Source: Thermohalobaculum sp039822785 (GTDB taxonomy: Bacteria > Pseudomonadota > Alphaproteobacteria > Rhodobacterales > Rhodobacteraceae). From it: DNA of 64,000 nucleotides. Positions 1-7,953 of this stretch are shown here, piece after piece (the stretch's first letter is position 1; each line of letters begins with the position of its first letter). The DNA lies in NCBI GenBank assembly GCA_039822785.1, contig JBCBMO010000001.1:62001-126000 (forward strand), read 5' to 3'. Position numbers and translations under genes: made by a program. A model generated the notes under the pieces. The model was not told the DNA's origin, made no database searches, and saw only the letters and a program-made list of their open reading frames with translations.

Positions 1-126
1 TTGGGGGGCCTGTTTGGATCACCATAAGCACAGCCGGTCGCGATGGTTAAGCCTGAACCCGCCGTTCGTAGCGCGGCGGAGAGGGGCGGTAGACGGGAAA
101 TCCGTGCCGGCCGCGCCCCAGCGATG

Positions 127-549
127 TCATGCCACTGTATCCGCCGTGCCTGCCGTACCCGCCGCGCCCTCGGGGATCAGCCCGGTGCCGGGGCGCGCAT
201 GGCACAGGCCCCAGGCCCGCAGGGCCAGGATCGTCGGCTCCAGGGCGCGGCCCTTGTCGGTCAATGCGTACTCCACCCGCGGGGGCACGACGGCATAGAC
301 CTTGCGCGCCACGATGCCATCGGCTTCCAGCTCGCGGAGTTGCTTGGTGAGGCTGCGCTGGGTCACCCCGCCCACCTGCCGCGCCAAGGCGTTGAACCGC
401 AGGGTGCCGCCGAGCAGGTGATAGACGATCAGCCCCTTCCACTTGCCGGCGATCTGCTCCAGCGCCGCCTCCACCGGACAGCCGTCGCTGCAGTCGTAGG
501 TGTCGAAGCGCGGCGTTGGCGGTATCGGGGTCTCGTCTGCGGTATCCAT
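127..549 (-). CDS. HxlR-family transcriptional regulator
   Basis: A 140-residue winged-helix protein of the HxlR (MarR-like) family. The N-terminus carries the family's CPVEAAL motif with two cysteines (C20 and C24), followed by the GKWKGLIVYHLL helix, the recognition helix around TQRSLTKQLRELE and a beta wing ending PRVEYALTDKG. HxlR proteins often sense electrophiles or quinones through an N-terminal cysteine and repress divergent detoxification genes. The divergent neighbour here is an ABM-fold protein, which fits that role. The last 20 residues are a low-complexity Ala/Gly/Thr tail. The family is clear; the inducer is inferred. Confidence 0.9.
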   Translation of the reverse strand: MDTADETPIPPTPRFDTYDCSDGCPVEAALEQIAGKWKGLIVYHLLGGTLRFNALARQVGGVTQRSLTKQLRELEADGIVARKVYAVVPPRVEYALTDKGRALEPTILALRAWGLCHARPGTGLIPEGAAGTAGTADTVA

Positions 550-645
550 TCGGTGCCTATCCCCTCGTTTTGTGCGTACTTGCAGAACTGCGCCTATCTG
601 GTCATCTGCCAGCCCAACGACGCCGATGTCAAAAGGGAGACCCCG

Positions 646-933
646 ATGGCCCTGACCATCCTCGCCCAGATCACCGCCGCCCCGGGGCAGGAGGCTTTGG
701 TGCGCGCCGAGCTCGAGAAGCTAGTGCCGATCACCCGGGCCGAGGCCGGGTGCATCCGGTACGATCTCCACGTCGACAATGCGCATCCTGGCTTCTTCGT
801 CTTCTACGAGACCTGGGAGAACCGGGCGCTTTGGCAGGCCCATATGCAGGCGCCGCATCTCGTCGCCTATGGCAAGGCGACCGAGGGGGCTGTGGCCGGT
901 TTCGTGCTCAACGAGATGACCGAGATCGCCTGA
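646..933 (+). CDS. ABM-domain protein, putative quinol monooxygenase
   Basis: A 95-residue protein that is a single antibiotic-biosynthesis-monooxygenase (ABM) ferredoxin-like domain of the YgiN type: ITAAPGQEALVRAELEKL, then ITRAEAGCIRYDLH, then the strand FFVFYETWENRALWQAH. Members oxidise quinols without cofactors, or act in electrophile stress. The reading frame stays open far upstream, but the ATG at 646 follows a purine-rich AAAAGGGAGA site and starts exactly at the domain, so it is preferred. It diverges from the HxlR gene across 96 bases and runs into a DUF1330 gene 18 bases downstream, so the pair is probably co-transcribed. Confidence 0.88.
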   Translation: MALTILAQITAAPGQEALVRAELEKLVPITRAEAGCIRYDLHVDNAHPGFFVFYETWENRALWQAHMQAPHLVAYGKATEGAVAGFVLNEMTEIA

Positions 934-951
934 CAGGAGGAGGTTCGAACA

Positions 952-1254
952 ATGGCATTCTATTCGGTTCTGGAAGTGACCCTGACAGACGATGCATGGG
1001 TCCCGGGCTACCTGCCCACGGCCAATGCCCTGGTCGCGCAGCACGGCGGCCGGTACCTGGCGCGCACCGCCAACCATGCCCGGCTGGAGGGGGAGGGCAC
1101 CGACCCCGCGCTCAGGATCGTCATCGAGTGGCCCTCGCGCACGGCGGCGGAGGCCTTCATGGCGGATCCGGCCTATGCGCCCCACCTGGAGGCCCGCACG
1201 AAGGGCTCGGTCAGCCACCACGTGCTGATCGAGGGGCGCGACGACCTCGCCTGA
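952..1254 (+). CDS. DUF1330 family protein
   Basis: A 100-residue protein with the DUF1330 pattern: a dimeric alpha/beta-barrel ferredoxin-like fold containing GGRYLARTANHARLEGE and the WPSRTAAEAFMADPAYAPH segment. The biochemical role of the family is unknown. An AGGAGG ribosome site lies just before the ATG. It follows the ABM gene by 18 bases on the same strand and shares that gene's fold class, suggesting a small stress-response operon controlled by the divergent HxlR protein. That regulation is inference. Confidence 0.85.
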   Translation: MAFYSVLEVTLTDDAWVPGYLPTANALVAQHGGRYLARTANHARLEGEGTDPALRIVIEWPSRTAAEAFMADPAYAPHLEARTKGSVSHHVLIEGRDDLA

Positions 1255-1277
1255 GGCTGAACGGCTTCGCGGCTGGA

Positions 1278-1844
1278 TCAGCCGATCTTGCGCAGCCGGT
1301 CGCCGGTGCTGATCGTGCCCTCGACCTCCACCCGGCAGTAGATCCCGCGCAGGCGGTGCTGTTTGCCGGGGCCCACGTTGACGAAGAGACAGGCGTCGCG
1401 GCCGTAGCGGTCGATGAAGGCCTGGCAGCCGTTATGGGGCACCGCGGTCACCACCATCTCGACCGTCCCGAGCGCCAGCCGCGTTCCCGGCGGCGTATTG
1501 GCCGGTGTCAGGTCCATGTCGACGAAGAGGTTGTCGCCCGCGGGGGGCCAGCCGTCCTCCGGCCCCGCGATGGCGCGGATCACCCGCGACATCATCAGGC
1601 AGATCTGCACGTCCGGGTCGGGCCTGCCGTCGGGCAGGGATTTCCAACACCCTTTGGCCCAATGGTCGCCCTCCACCCCGCCGGTGCGGGTCAGCCGCGC
1701 GGTCGCCGGCGTCAGTCGCTCACCATGGCCCGGCCGGCTGACGATGAGGTCCAGCCGCCCGCCGTCCTTAGGTGCGGCCAGGATCTGGGGCAGCTGTGCC
1801 TTCAGCCCCGCCAACGTGGGATGAGGAAGGGTGATCGCGTCCAT
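1278..1844 (-). CDS. MOSC domain-containing protein
   Basis: A 188-residue single MOSC-domain protein. MOSC domains act in transfer of sulfur or molybdenum cofactor, as in YiiM, YuaD or eukaryotic mARC. The segments GGVEGDHWAKGC, AGDNLFVDMDL, PHNGCQAFIDRYG and the C-terminal RGIYCRVEVEGTISTGDRL are typical. The ATG at 1844 is chosen because a strong GCAGGAGG site precedes it; an in-frame extension up to 1934 has no domain content. It is the last minus-strand gene of this block, 107 bases after the oxygenase gene, so it may form its own unit. Confidence 0.85.
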   Translation of the reverse strand: MDAITLPHPTLAGLKAQLPQILAAPKDGGRLDLIVSRPGHGERLTPATARLTRTGGVEGDHWAKGCWKSLPDGRPDPDVQICLMMSRVIRAIAGPEDGWPPAGDNLFVDMDLTPANTPPGTRLALGTVEMVVTAVPHNGCQAFIDRYGRDACLFVNVGPGKQHRLRGIYCRVEVEGTISTGDRLRKIG

Positions 1845-1951
1845 CGCCGGCCTCCTGCGGTCGTGCAGGAGAATGAAAGCACTTTCCAAACAAGTGGTCG
1901 AGGGCGGAAACCCACCCCGTCGCGCCCTCGACACCCGTGTGAGACGGGCCC

Positions 1952-2797
1952 TCAGCCCTTGAGGCCGATCTCGCGCAGGCGCTCCTGCAGGAAGTCGTCG
2001 GCGGTGGTGCCGGGCTTCAGCAGCACCTCCGGCCGGGGGTGCAGGAACATGGGGCTCGAGAAGCGCGGCTTCGGCGCCCCCGTCACCGGTGGGTTCACGA
2101 CGCGGTGCACCGTGGCCGGGTAGTAGCCGCCCGTCGCCATCTCCAGCATGTCGCCTGCGTTGATGACCATCATCCCGGGGTCACAGGGCACCTCGTGCCA
2201 GGCCCCGGCGGTGTCCTTCGCCTCCAGCCCCGGCTCGGAGCCTGCGAGCAGACAGGTGATCAGGTTGATGTCCCCATGGGCCGCCGCCCGCACGGCGCCA
2301 GGCTCCGGCGCGGTGTCGAGCGCGGGATAGTGCAGGATGCGCAGCAGGTTCATCGAGGAGCCGCGCAGCATGTCGGGCAGGGGTTCCGACAGCGCCTCGG
2401 TCACCGAGGCGGGCGTCTCCGCCTGAAGCCACTCCAGGAGCCGCTGGCCCACGGCGACCAGATCGGCGTGCAGCGCGCGGGTCTCCCCCTCCAGCGAGGG
2501 CGGCACGCGGCCCTCGGGGTAGACGTGAAAGAACTCCTTGAGGTCTTTGACAGCACTATCCTTTGCGTTCTCGGACTGGAAGGGAAAGTACCCCTCCGCT
2601 CCGCCCGGCGCGCGGGTGTAGTCGTGCTTTTCCTCGGAGTCGAAGAAGCCGCCCCAGGCCGCATAGGTCGCCTCGATCCGCGCCGGCGTGATGGGGTGAT
2701 CGGTCAGCACCGCGAAGCCGGTCTGGTGCAGCGAGCGGGCGAAGGCCGCGGGGGCGGCGGGATCGGTGTAGGAAACCGTCTCGATCGTAAAGGCCAT
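1952..2797 (-). CDS. 2-oxoglutarate/Fe(II)-dependent dioxygenase, isopenicillin N synthase-like
   Basis: A 281-residue non-heme iron oxygenase of the isopenicillin N synthase/2OG-Fe(II) superfamily. The facial triad is readable: H174 and D176 in AAHGDINLITCLL and the distal H231 in ATVHRVVNP, with the 2-oxoglutarate-binding arginine R245 in PKPRFSSPMFLH. An N-terminal DIOX_N-like part (about residues 5-100) precedes the jelly roll. The ATG at 2797 follows a GAGAGGAAGAAAGCC site; an upstream in-frame extension overlaps the nucleoside hydrolase and looks non-coding. It lies 38 bases after the nucleoside hydrolase, so its substrate may be a nucleoside, nucleobase or amino acid derivative. The substrate cannot be read from the sequence. 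Confidence 0.9.
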   Translation of the reverse strand: MAFTIETVSYTDPAAPAAFARSLHQTGFAVLTDHPITPARIEATYAAWGGFFDSEEKHDYTRAPGGAEGYFPFQSENAKDSAVKDLKEFFHVYPEGRVPPSLEGETRALHADLVAVGQRLLEWLQAETPASVTEALSEPLPDMLRGSSMNLLRILHYPALDTAPEPGAVRAAAHGDINLITCLLAGSEPGLEAKDTAGAWHEVPCDPGMMVINAGDMLEMATGGYYPATVHRVVNPPVTGAPKPRFSSPMFLHPRPEVLLKPGTTADDFLQERLREIGLKG

Positions 2798-2835
2798 GGC
2801 TTTCTTCCTCTCCTCTGTGGGGCGGTGCGGGCGGG

Positions 2836-3759
2836 TCAGCGTAGCGCGCCACTGCCCAGCATCGCCATCAGCCGCCGCCGAATACCTGGCCCATCGGCGC
2901 TGATGCAAACATCGACGGGCGCTCCGGCGGGATCCTCCACCACGGCGCCGGCTGTCTCGGTGCCCGTCTCGACCCGCACCCGGACGCGCCAGGTCTCGAA
3001 GCATCCTGGGTCGGTGACCGCGACCAACGACGCCGGATCGTGCAGGAAGCAGCCGTCGAAGCCGCGCGTCTCCACGTGAAAACCGGCGTAGTGGGCAAAG
3101 GCCTCGCGCAGGATCTTGCCGCAGACCGGCGCCCTGGCCGGCAGCGTGTCGACGTCATCGGGGTATAGCCGCACGGTCTCGGTCACATCGAGGCCCACCA
3201 TGGTCACTGGCCAGGCGGCGGCGAGCACCGCCGCCGCGGCATCGGGATCCTGCCAGAAGTTCGCCTCGGCGTAAGGTCTGACGTTGCCGGGGTGGCGCAG
3301 CGCGCCGCCCATGACGACGACCCGCGCCACCTGAGCGGTGATCTGCGGATGACGATCGAGCGCGATGGCGAGGTTGGTCAGCGGCCCCACTGCCAGGATG
3401 ACCAGGCGCCCTTCCTCGGCTGCCGCGACCTCCGCCATCAGATCCGCCGCGGACCGGGGGTCCGGCGGGCCCTGGTCGGGCACCGAAAGGGCGCCGAGCC
3501 CCCCCTCGCCATGCACGAAGGCCGGATGCGGCGGCGGGGCCTGGACCAGGGGCGCGGCTGCGCCCTCGGCCACCGGCACCGCCGCGCCGGCGCTGGCGGC
3601 CAGAAACTGCGCGTTGCGCATCGCGGTCGCCACGGGGACGTTGCCGAAGACTGTCGTCAGCGCCTTGAGGTCGATCTGCGGCGCCGCGATCGCCGCCATG
3701 ATCGCGATCGCATCGTCGATGCCCGGGTCGGTGTCCAGGATGAGGGGGATCGCGCTCAT
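2836..3759 (-). CDS. nucleoside hydrolase (inosine-uridine preferring family)
   Basis: A 307-residue cytoplasmic N-ribohydrolase that splits ribonucleosides into base and ribose. The calcium-binding N-terminal motif DTDPGIDDA (residues 9-17) is intact, as are VHGEGGLG (82-89), the AVGPLTNLA block, VMGGAL, and the late H240-D241 pair in CFLHDPASLV that completes the metal site. Length is normal for the family. Its ATG overlaps the stop of the upstream ribokinase gene by four bases, so ribose released here can be phosphorylated by a co-translated kinase. Base preference (purine or pyrimidine) cannot be decided from sequence alone. Confidence 0.95.
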   Translation of the reverse strand: MSAIPLILDTDPGIDDAIAIMAAIAAPQIDLKALTTVFGNVPVATAMRNAQFLAASAGAAVPVAEGAAAPLVQAPPPHPAFVHGEGGLGALSVPDQGPPDPRSAADLMAEVAAAEEGRLVILAVGPLTNLAIALDRHPQITAQVARVVVMGGALRHPGNVRPYAEANFWQDPDAAAAVLAAAWPVTMVGLDVTETVRLYPDDVDTLPARAPVCGKILREAFAHYAGFHVETRGFDGCFLHDPASLVAVTDPGCFETWRVRVRVETGTETAGAVVEDPAGAPVDVCISADGPGIRRRLMAMLGSGALR

Positions 3760-4634
3760 GCCGGCTGTGCCGCCAGAAAGGCGTCCACGGCCGCGCGGTT
3801 GGGGATGGCGCTGGCGGCGCCGGGCCGGGTGACGGTGATGGCGGCGGCGGCCGCTGCGCGCCTCAGCGCGTCGCCCGTGGCAAGCCCCGTGTCGAGCCCG
3901 GCGAGCAGTGTGCCGAGAAAGCAGTCGCCCGCGCCGGTCGTATCCACCGCCGCCACCGCGAAGGCCGGCACCGTCTGCGTGCCCGCCGCATCGCGCCAGG
4001 TGGCGCCCTCTCCGCCGCGGGTCACCAGCGTCATGGGCACCGGCAGCGCCTCCGGTACCGTGTCCAGATGGCGGGCGAGGGCCGCGGCCTCGCCCTCGTT
4101 GACCGCCAGCAGGTCGGTATGGGGCAGCACCGCTGCGCAGGCCTCAGGGTCGAAGGGCGCGGCCGCATGGGCGGTCCGCAGGCCCTTGGCCCGCGCTGCG
4201 GCCATGCTCTCGGCCACCAGCGCCGTCTCGTTCTGCGTCAGCCACCAGTCGCCGGGACGCGCGGCCGCCAGCGCCGCCTCCAGCACCGCGGGCGTCAGGG
4301 CGCGATTGGCCCCGCCGAAGATGACGATCCGGTTCTCGCCGGAGGGTTCGACATAGATAACCGCATGGCCCGTCGGCGCCGCCATCTGCGCCACGCCTTC
4401 GGTGTTCACGCCGGCCCCGGCGAGTTCCGCCAGCGCGCCCTCCGCCCCCGGCCCGACGGCGCCCGCCAGGCGCACCGGGGCGCCCGCGCGCGCGGCGGCG
4501 ATGGCCTGGTTCGCGCCCTTGCCCCCCAGAAACGCCTCATAGCCCGCGGCGGCCAGCGTCTCCCCGGCCTCCGGCGCATGGGGCACCGCATAGACATGGT
4601 CGATGTTGATCGAGCCGAAGACGTGTAAGGTCAT
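3756..4634 (-). CDS. rbsK: ribokinase-like PfkB-family sugar kinase
   Basis: A 292-residue PfkB-family kinase. The first PfkB signature is the glycine pair and GGKGANQA (residues 37-44); the second is DTTGAGDCF (231-239) with the catalytic base D237 and anion hole. The NxxE motif appears as VNEGE near residue 179. Together with the adjacent nucleoside hydrolase this most likely makes ribose 5-phosphate. The ATG at 4634 overlaps the stop of the TrpF-like gene (ATGA) and opens with MTLHVFGSINIDHVY, the normal ribokinase start. Specificity for ribose rather than another furanose is inferred from context. Confidence 0.9.
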   Translation of the reverse strand: MTLHVFGSINIDHVYAVPHAPEAGETLAAAGYEAFLGGKGANQAIAAARAGAPVRLAGAVGPGAEGALAELAGAGVNTEGVAQMAAPTGHAVIYVEPSGENRIVIFGGANRALTPAVLEAALAAARPGDWWLTQNETALVAESMAAARAKGLRTAHAAAPFDPEACAAVLPHTDLLAVNEGEAAALARHLDTVPEALPVPMTLVTRGGEGATWRDAAGTQTVPAFAVAAVDTTGAGDCFLGTLLAGLDTGLATGDALRRAAAAAAITVTRPGAASAIPNRAAVDAFLAAQPA

Positions 4635-5323
4635 CGTGCATCCGCCGTTGCCACCGCCCGCATGAAGGCCGCCAGACGCGCGGGGCACAACGGCCGATGC
4701 GCCGCGCCCGGCGCCCCGTCCCCCCGCACCCCGGTACAGAGGTCGAGGCCGAAGGGCCGGACCGTCGCGATGGCCTCTCCCACGTTCTGTGGCGTCAGCC
4801 CGCCGGCCAGGAAGACGGGTTTCGCCGCGATTTCGACGAAACGTGCCGACAGCGCCCAGTCGTGCACCCGCCCCGTGCCGCCTAGCACCCCCTCCGCCGG
4901 CCGCCCGCTATCCAGCAGAAAGGCATCGCAGTGGGGCCCGTAGACGGCGGCGAGATCGAGGGCGCCAGCGTCCTCGATATGCACCACCTGCACGTAGAGG
5001 AGCGGCATGGCCGCCAGGGCCTCGGCCTCCTCCACCGCCAGGTGCCGGACGACCTGCACCGCGCTAACGCCGGCCTCGGCCGCATCCCGTGCCACGGCGG
5101 CGGCGGTCGTCCCCTCGGTCAGCAAGACGGGCTGGGCCCAGGGCGGGACCGACGCCACGATGCGCGCCACATCCTCCAGTGCCAGGATCCCGGGGCCGGA
5201 GGGCATGGGGCCCACCAGGCCCAGCAGATCGGCCCCGGCGCCTGTTGCCATGGCAGCCTCGGCGTCCGAGGCGATGCAGCAGATCTTGACCCGTGTCCGG
5301 CCTGCGGGCTGCTCGGTCTCCAT
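4631..5323 (-). CDS. TrpF-like (phosphoribosylanthranilate isomerase family) TIM-barrel protein
   Basis: A 230-residue protein of the TrpF family. Both catalytic positions appear: C15 in VKICC (the usual motif is KICG, so the glycine is replaced by a second cysteine) and D138 in FLLDSG. The phosphate-binding loops GGTG (148-151) and AGGLTPQN (173-180) are also present. The usual DVSSGVE segment is changed to DLCTGVRGDG. It sits in a nucleoside-degrading operon rather than with trp genes, overlapping the ribokinase start by four bases. It is probably a paralogue acting on another phosphoribosyl compound, although true TrpF activity cannot be excluded. Confidence 0.82.
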   Translation of the reverse strand: METEQPAGRTRVKICCIASDAEAAMATGAGADLLGLVGPMPSGPGILALEDVARIVASVPPWAQPVLLTEGTTAAAVARDAAEAGVSAVQVVRHLAVEEAEALAAMPLLYVQVVHIEDAGALDLAAVYGPHCDAFLLDSGRPAEGVLGGTGRVHDWALSARFVEIAAKPVFLAGGLTPQNVGEAIATVRPFGLDLCTGVRGDGAPGAAHRPLCPARLAAFMRAVATADAR

Positions 5324-5325
5324 GC

Positions 5326-5511
5326 TCACCGCGGCTTGGCCTCCGCCGCATGCTCGCGCAACGCTAGGTCCAGGGCTGCCGCCTTCCGCCGGCGATGATC
5401 GCCAAAACCCTCGCCCTCTGCCCGCTCGGTGCGAAAGCCGTTCACCTTCCATGGCTTGCAGAGCTTGCAGCCCGCCCGGCGGTTCCGCGCCCGTCCTCGC
5501 TTGTGATGCAT
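5326..5511 (-). CDS. small CxxC-containing conserved protein
   Basis: A 61-residue basic protein with one CKLC pair at residues 15-18, set in RRAGCKLCKPWKVNGF, followed by a charged helix. The short Arg/Lys-rich N-terminus and cysteine pair suggest metal or nucleic-acid binding, but only one CxxC is present and the function is unknown. The ATG at 5511 has an AACGGGAAGAAACC site. Its stop is two bases before the ATG of the TrpF-like gene, making it the first gene of the minus-strand operon and divergent from the EamA transporter gene. Confidence 0.7.
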   Translation of the reverse strand: MHHKRGRARNRRAGCKLCKPWKVNGFRTERAEGEGFGDHRRRKAAALDLALREHAAEAKPR

Positions 5512-5608
5512 CGTGGTTTCTTCCCGTTCCGTGCGGCGGCGACCATAAAGGACAGCCCGGCCGACCGCGACACCCAAGCGACAGCCGGCGCGCAGGGAGG
5601 GTCCGCTC

Positions 5609-6577
5609 ATGACGGTCGAGACAGCAGAGGCGACGCCACGGCCCGAAAGCCAGCCAGAGAGCCGGCGCAAGGCGCTGCGCGGCCATGGCGCCATGCTGCT
5701 GTTCGCCGTCGCCGTCTCGCTCTCCTTCTCCCTCGGCAAGCGCGCGGCGGCGGAGATCGCGCCGGAGGCGCTGACCATCTCCCGCTTTCTGGTCGGCGCC
5801 CTGGTGCTGGCGCTGGTGGCGCTGCCGCAGGCGCGGGCGATCCATGCCGCGGCGCCCTGGCGCTATGCGGTGATCGGCGGGCTCTTCGCCGGCTACTTCG
5901 TGCTGATGTTCGAGGCGCTGCGCCTGACCGACCCGGTCCCCGTCGCCGCGATCTTCACCTTCACGCCGATCCTTGCCGCGCTCTTCGGCTGGCTGCTGCT
6001 GCGTCAGGTGACCAGCCTGCGCACCGCCGCCGCCCTCGCCCTTGGCGGGGCCGGCGCGCTCTGGGTGGTGTTCCGGGGCGATCTCGGTGCCCTGATCGCG
6101 CTCGACCTGGGGCGGGGGGAGGCGCTGTTCTTCCTCGGCTGCATCCTGCACGGCGCCTATGCGCCCATGGTGCGCAAGCTCAACCGCGGCGAGCCCGCGG
6201 CGGTCCTCGCCCTCGGCGCCTTCGTCGGGGCTATCGCGGTGACGATGGGCTGGGGCGGGGGCAGGGTGCTCGCCACGGACTGGGCGGCGCTGCCGGGCTT
6301 CGTCTGGGGGGTGATCCTCTATCTCGGGCTCGTCGCGACCGCCGGGACCTTCCTGCTGTTGCGCTATGCGGCGCTGCGCCTGCCCGCGGGCAAGGTCATG
6401 GCCTATGGCTACCTCGTCCCGGTCTTTGTCATCCTCTGGGAGGGGCTGGCCACCGGCGCCTGGGTCGCGCCGCCGGTCTGGCTCGGCCTGCTGGCCATCG
6501 CCGGGGCGCTGGGGATCATGATGGCCGAACGCGATCCGCCGGCGCGCCAGGCCCCAGCCCGCCGACCCGGAGACTGA
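5609..6577 (+). CDS. DMT-superfamily EamA-type transporter
   Basis: A 322-residue inner-membrane protein with about ten hydrophobic helices arranged as two EamA repeats. The first runs from about residue 27 (GAMLLFAVAVSLSFSLGK) to 140 and the second from about 165 to 305. Members of the RhaT/EamA family usually export small metabolites or amino acids. The N-terminus is polar, with a Glu/Arg-rich cytoplasmic tail, and the C-terminus ends in a basic proline-rich tail. An AGGGAGGG site precedes the ATG. It is divergent from the nucleoside operon across 97 bases; the substrate is unknown. Confidence 0.9.
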   Translation: MTVETAEATPRPESQPESRRKALRGHGAMLLFAVAVSLSFSLGKRAAAEIAPEALTISRFLVGALVLALVALPQARAIHAAAPWRYAVIGGLFAGYFVLMFEALRLTDPVPVAAIFTFTPILAALFGWLLLRQVTSLRTAAALALGGAGALWVVFRGDLGALIALDLGRGEALFFLGCILHGAYAPMVRKLNRGEPAAVLALGAFVGAIAVTMGWGGGRVLATDWAALPGFVWGVILYLGLVATAGTFLLLRYAALRLPAGKVMAYGYLVPVFVILWEGLATGAWVAPPVWLGLLAIAGALGIMMAERDPPARQAPARRPGD

Positions 6578-6688
6578 CCCCTCCGCTGAGCCTGCGTGAG
6601 CCTGCGACTGGGCCGGCTTTTCGCTTGACCGCCCATCGCCCGGCGGTAGCGTCTGGGAACACGGCAATCACCGACAGAAGGGCGCGAC

Positions 6689-7948
6689 ATGGCCGACGGC
6701 GTGGCGACGGGCGACAATCTCCGCATCAACGGCGAGCGGCTGTGGGACAGCCTGATGGAGATGGCCAAGATCGGCCCCGGCATTGCCGGCGGCAACAATC
6801 GCCAGACCCTGACCGACGACGACGCCGAGGGCCGCGTCCTGTTCCAGCGCTGGTGCGAGGCGGCGGGAATGACCATGGGCCTCGACCGCATGGGCACCAT
6901 GTTCGCCCGGCGCGAAGGGACGGACCCCGAGGCGCTGCCGGTCTACGTCGGCTCGCACCTCGACACCCAGCCCACGGGGGGCAAGTACGACGGCGTGCTC
7001 GGTGTCCTTGGCGGGCTCGAGGTGATCCGCACGCTCAACGATCTCGGCGTGAAGACGCGCCGCCCCATCGTCGTCACCAACTGGACGAACGAGGAAGGGA
7101 CGCGCTTCGCGCCCGCTATGCTCGCCTCCGGTGTCTTCGCCGGTGTGCTGGAGGAGGACTGGGCCTATGCGCGCGAGGACGCCGAGGGCAAGACCTTCGG
7201 CGATGAGCTGAAGCGCATCGGCTGGCAGGGCGAGGAGGCCGTGGGCGACCGCCAGATGCACGCCTTCTTCGAGCTCCACATCGAGCAGGGCCCGATCCTG
7301 GAGGCCGAAGGGGTCGACATCGGCGTCGTGACCCATGGCCAGGGCCTGCGCTGGATCGAATGCACGATCACCGGCAAGGAGAGCCATACGGGGTCGACGC
7401 CTATGCCCATGCGCCGCAACGCCGGCCGCGGTCTCGCCCGCGTGACCGAGCTGGTGCACGAGATCGCCATGAGCCACCAGCCCAACGCCGTCGGCGCCAT
7501 CGGGCACATCGACGTCTATCCCAACAGCCGCAACATCATCCCCGGGCGCGTGGTCTTCACCGTCGATTTCCGCAGCCACGTCCTGGACACCCTGCTCGCC
7601 ATGAAGGCCCGCTTCGACGCGGAGGCCCCGAAGCTCTGCGAGGAGATCGGCGTCGAATTCGCGGCAGAGGTCGTCGGCCAGTTCGACCCCCCGGCCTTCG
7701 ACCAGGATTGCGTCGCCGCGGTGCGCAAGGCGGCAGAGGAGCTCGGCTACTCCCACAAGGACATCGTCTCGGGCGCGGGTCACGACGCCTGCTGGATCAA
7801 CCGCGTGGCCCCCACGGCGATGGTCATGTGCCCCTGCGTCGACGGCCTCAGCCACAACGAGGCCGAGGAGATCACGCCCGAGTGGGCCAAGAAGGGCTGC
7901 GATGTCCTCCTGCGCGCCGTGGTCGAGACAGCGGAAATCGTGGGCTAG
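6689..7948 (+). CDS. Zn-dependent M20-family N-carbamoyl-amino-acid amidohydrolase (beta-ureidopropionase type)
   Basis: A 419-residue binuclear metal amidase of the M20/HyuC/AllC group. Metal ligands are readable as H90 in GSHLDT, D101 in GKYDGVLG, E135/E136 in NEEGTRF, H197 in ELHIEQGP and H389 in DGLSHNEAEE, with the dimerisation-domain segment GRGLARVTELVHEI between them. It hydrolyses N-carbamoyl beta- or alpha-amino acids to the amino acid, CO2 and ammonia. A dihydropyrimidinase lies on the same strand at 9777, which supports the last step of reductive pyrimidine breakdown. Hydantoin use (L-N-carbamoylase) is the alternative. Confidence 0.92.
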   Translation: MADGVATGDNLRINGERLWDSLMEMAKIGPGIAGGNNRQTLTDDDAEGRVLFQRWCEAAGMTMGLDRMGTMFARREGTDPEALPVYVGSHLDTQPTGGKYDGVLGVLGGLEVIRTLNDLGVKTRRPIVVTNWTNEEGTRFAPAMLASGVFAGVLEEDWAYAREDAEGKTFGDELKRIGWQGEEAVGDRQMHAFFELHIEQGPILEAEGVDIGVVTHGQGLRWIECTITGKESHTGSTPMPMRRNAGRGLARVTELVHEIAMSHQPNAVGAIGHIDVYPNSRNIIPGRVVFTVDFRSHVLDTLLAMKARFDAEAPKLCEEIGVEFAAEVVGQFDPPAFDQDCVAAVRKAAEELGYSHKDIVSGAGHDACWINRVAPTAMVMCPCVDGLSHNEAEEITPEWAKKGCDVLLRAVVETAEIVG

Positions 7949-7953
7949 TTCCG

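Noticed and set aside
1..126. A gene at the left edge
   Set aside because: The frames that read through here are antisense to or extensions of the HxlR region with no recognisable content; I see no supported gene in the first 126 bases.
4631..6667. 678-residue minus-strand frame spanning the TrpF-like gene and the EamA gene
   Set aside because: Only the last 230 residues look like a protein; the rest is the reverse strand of the EamA gene with Arg/Gln/Pro-rich composition.
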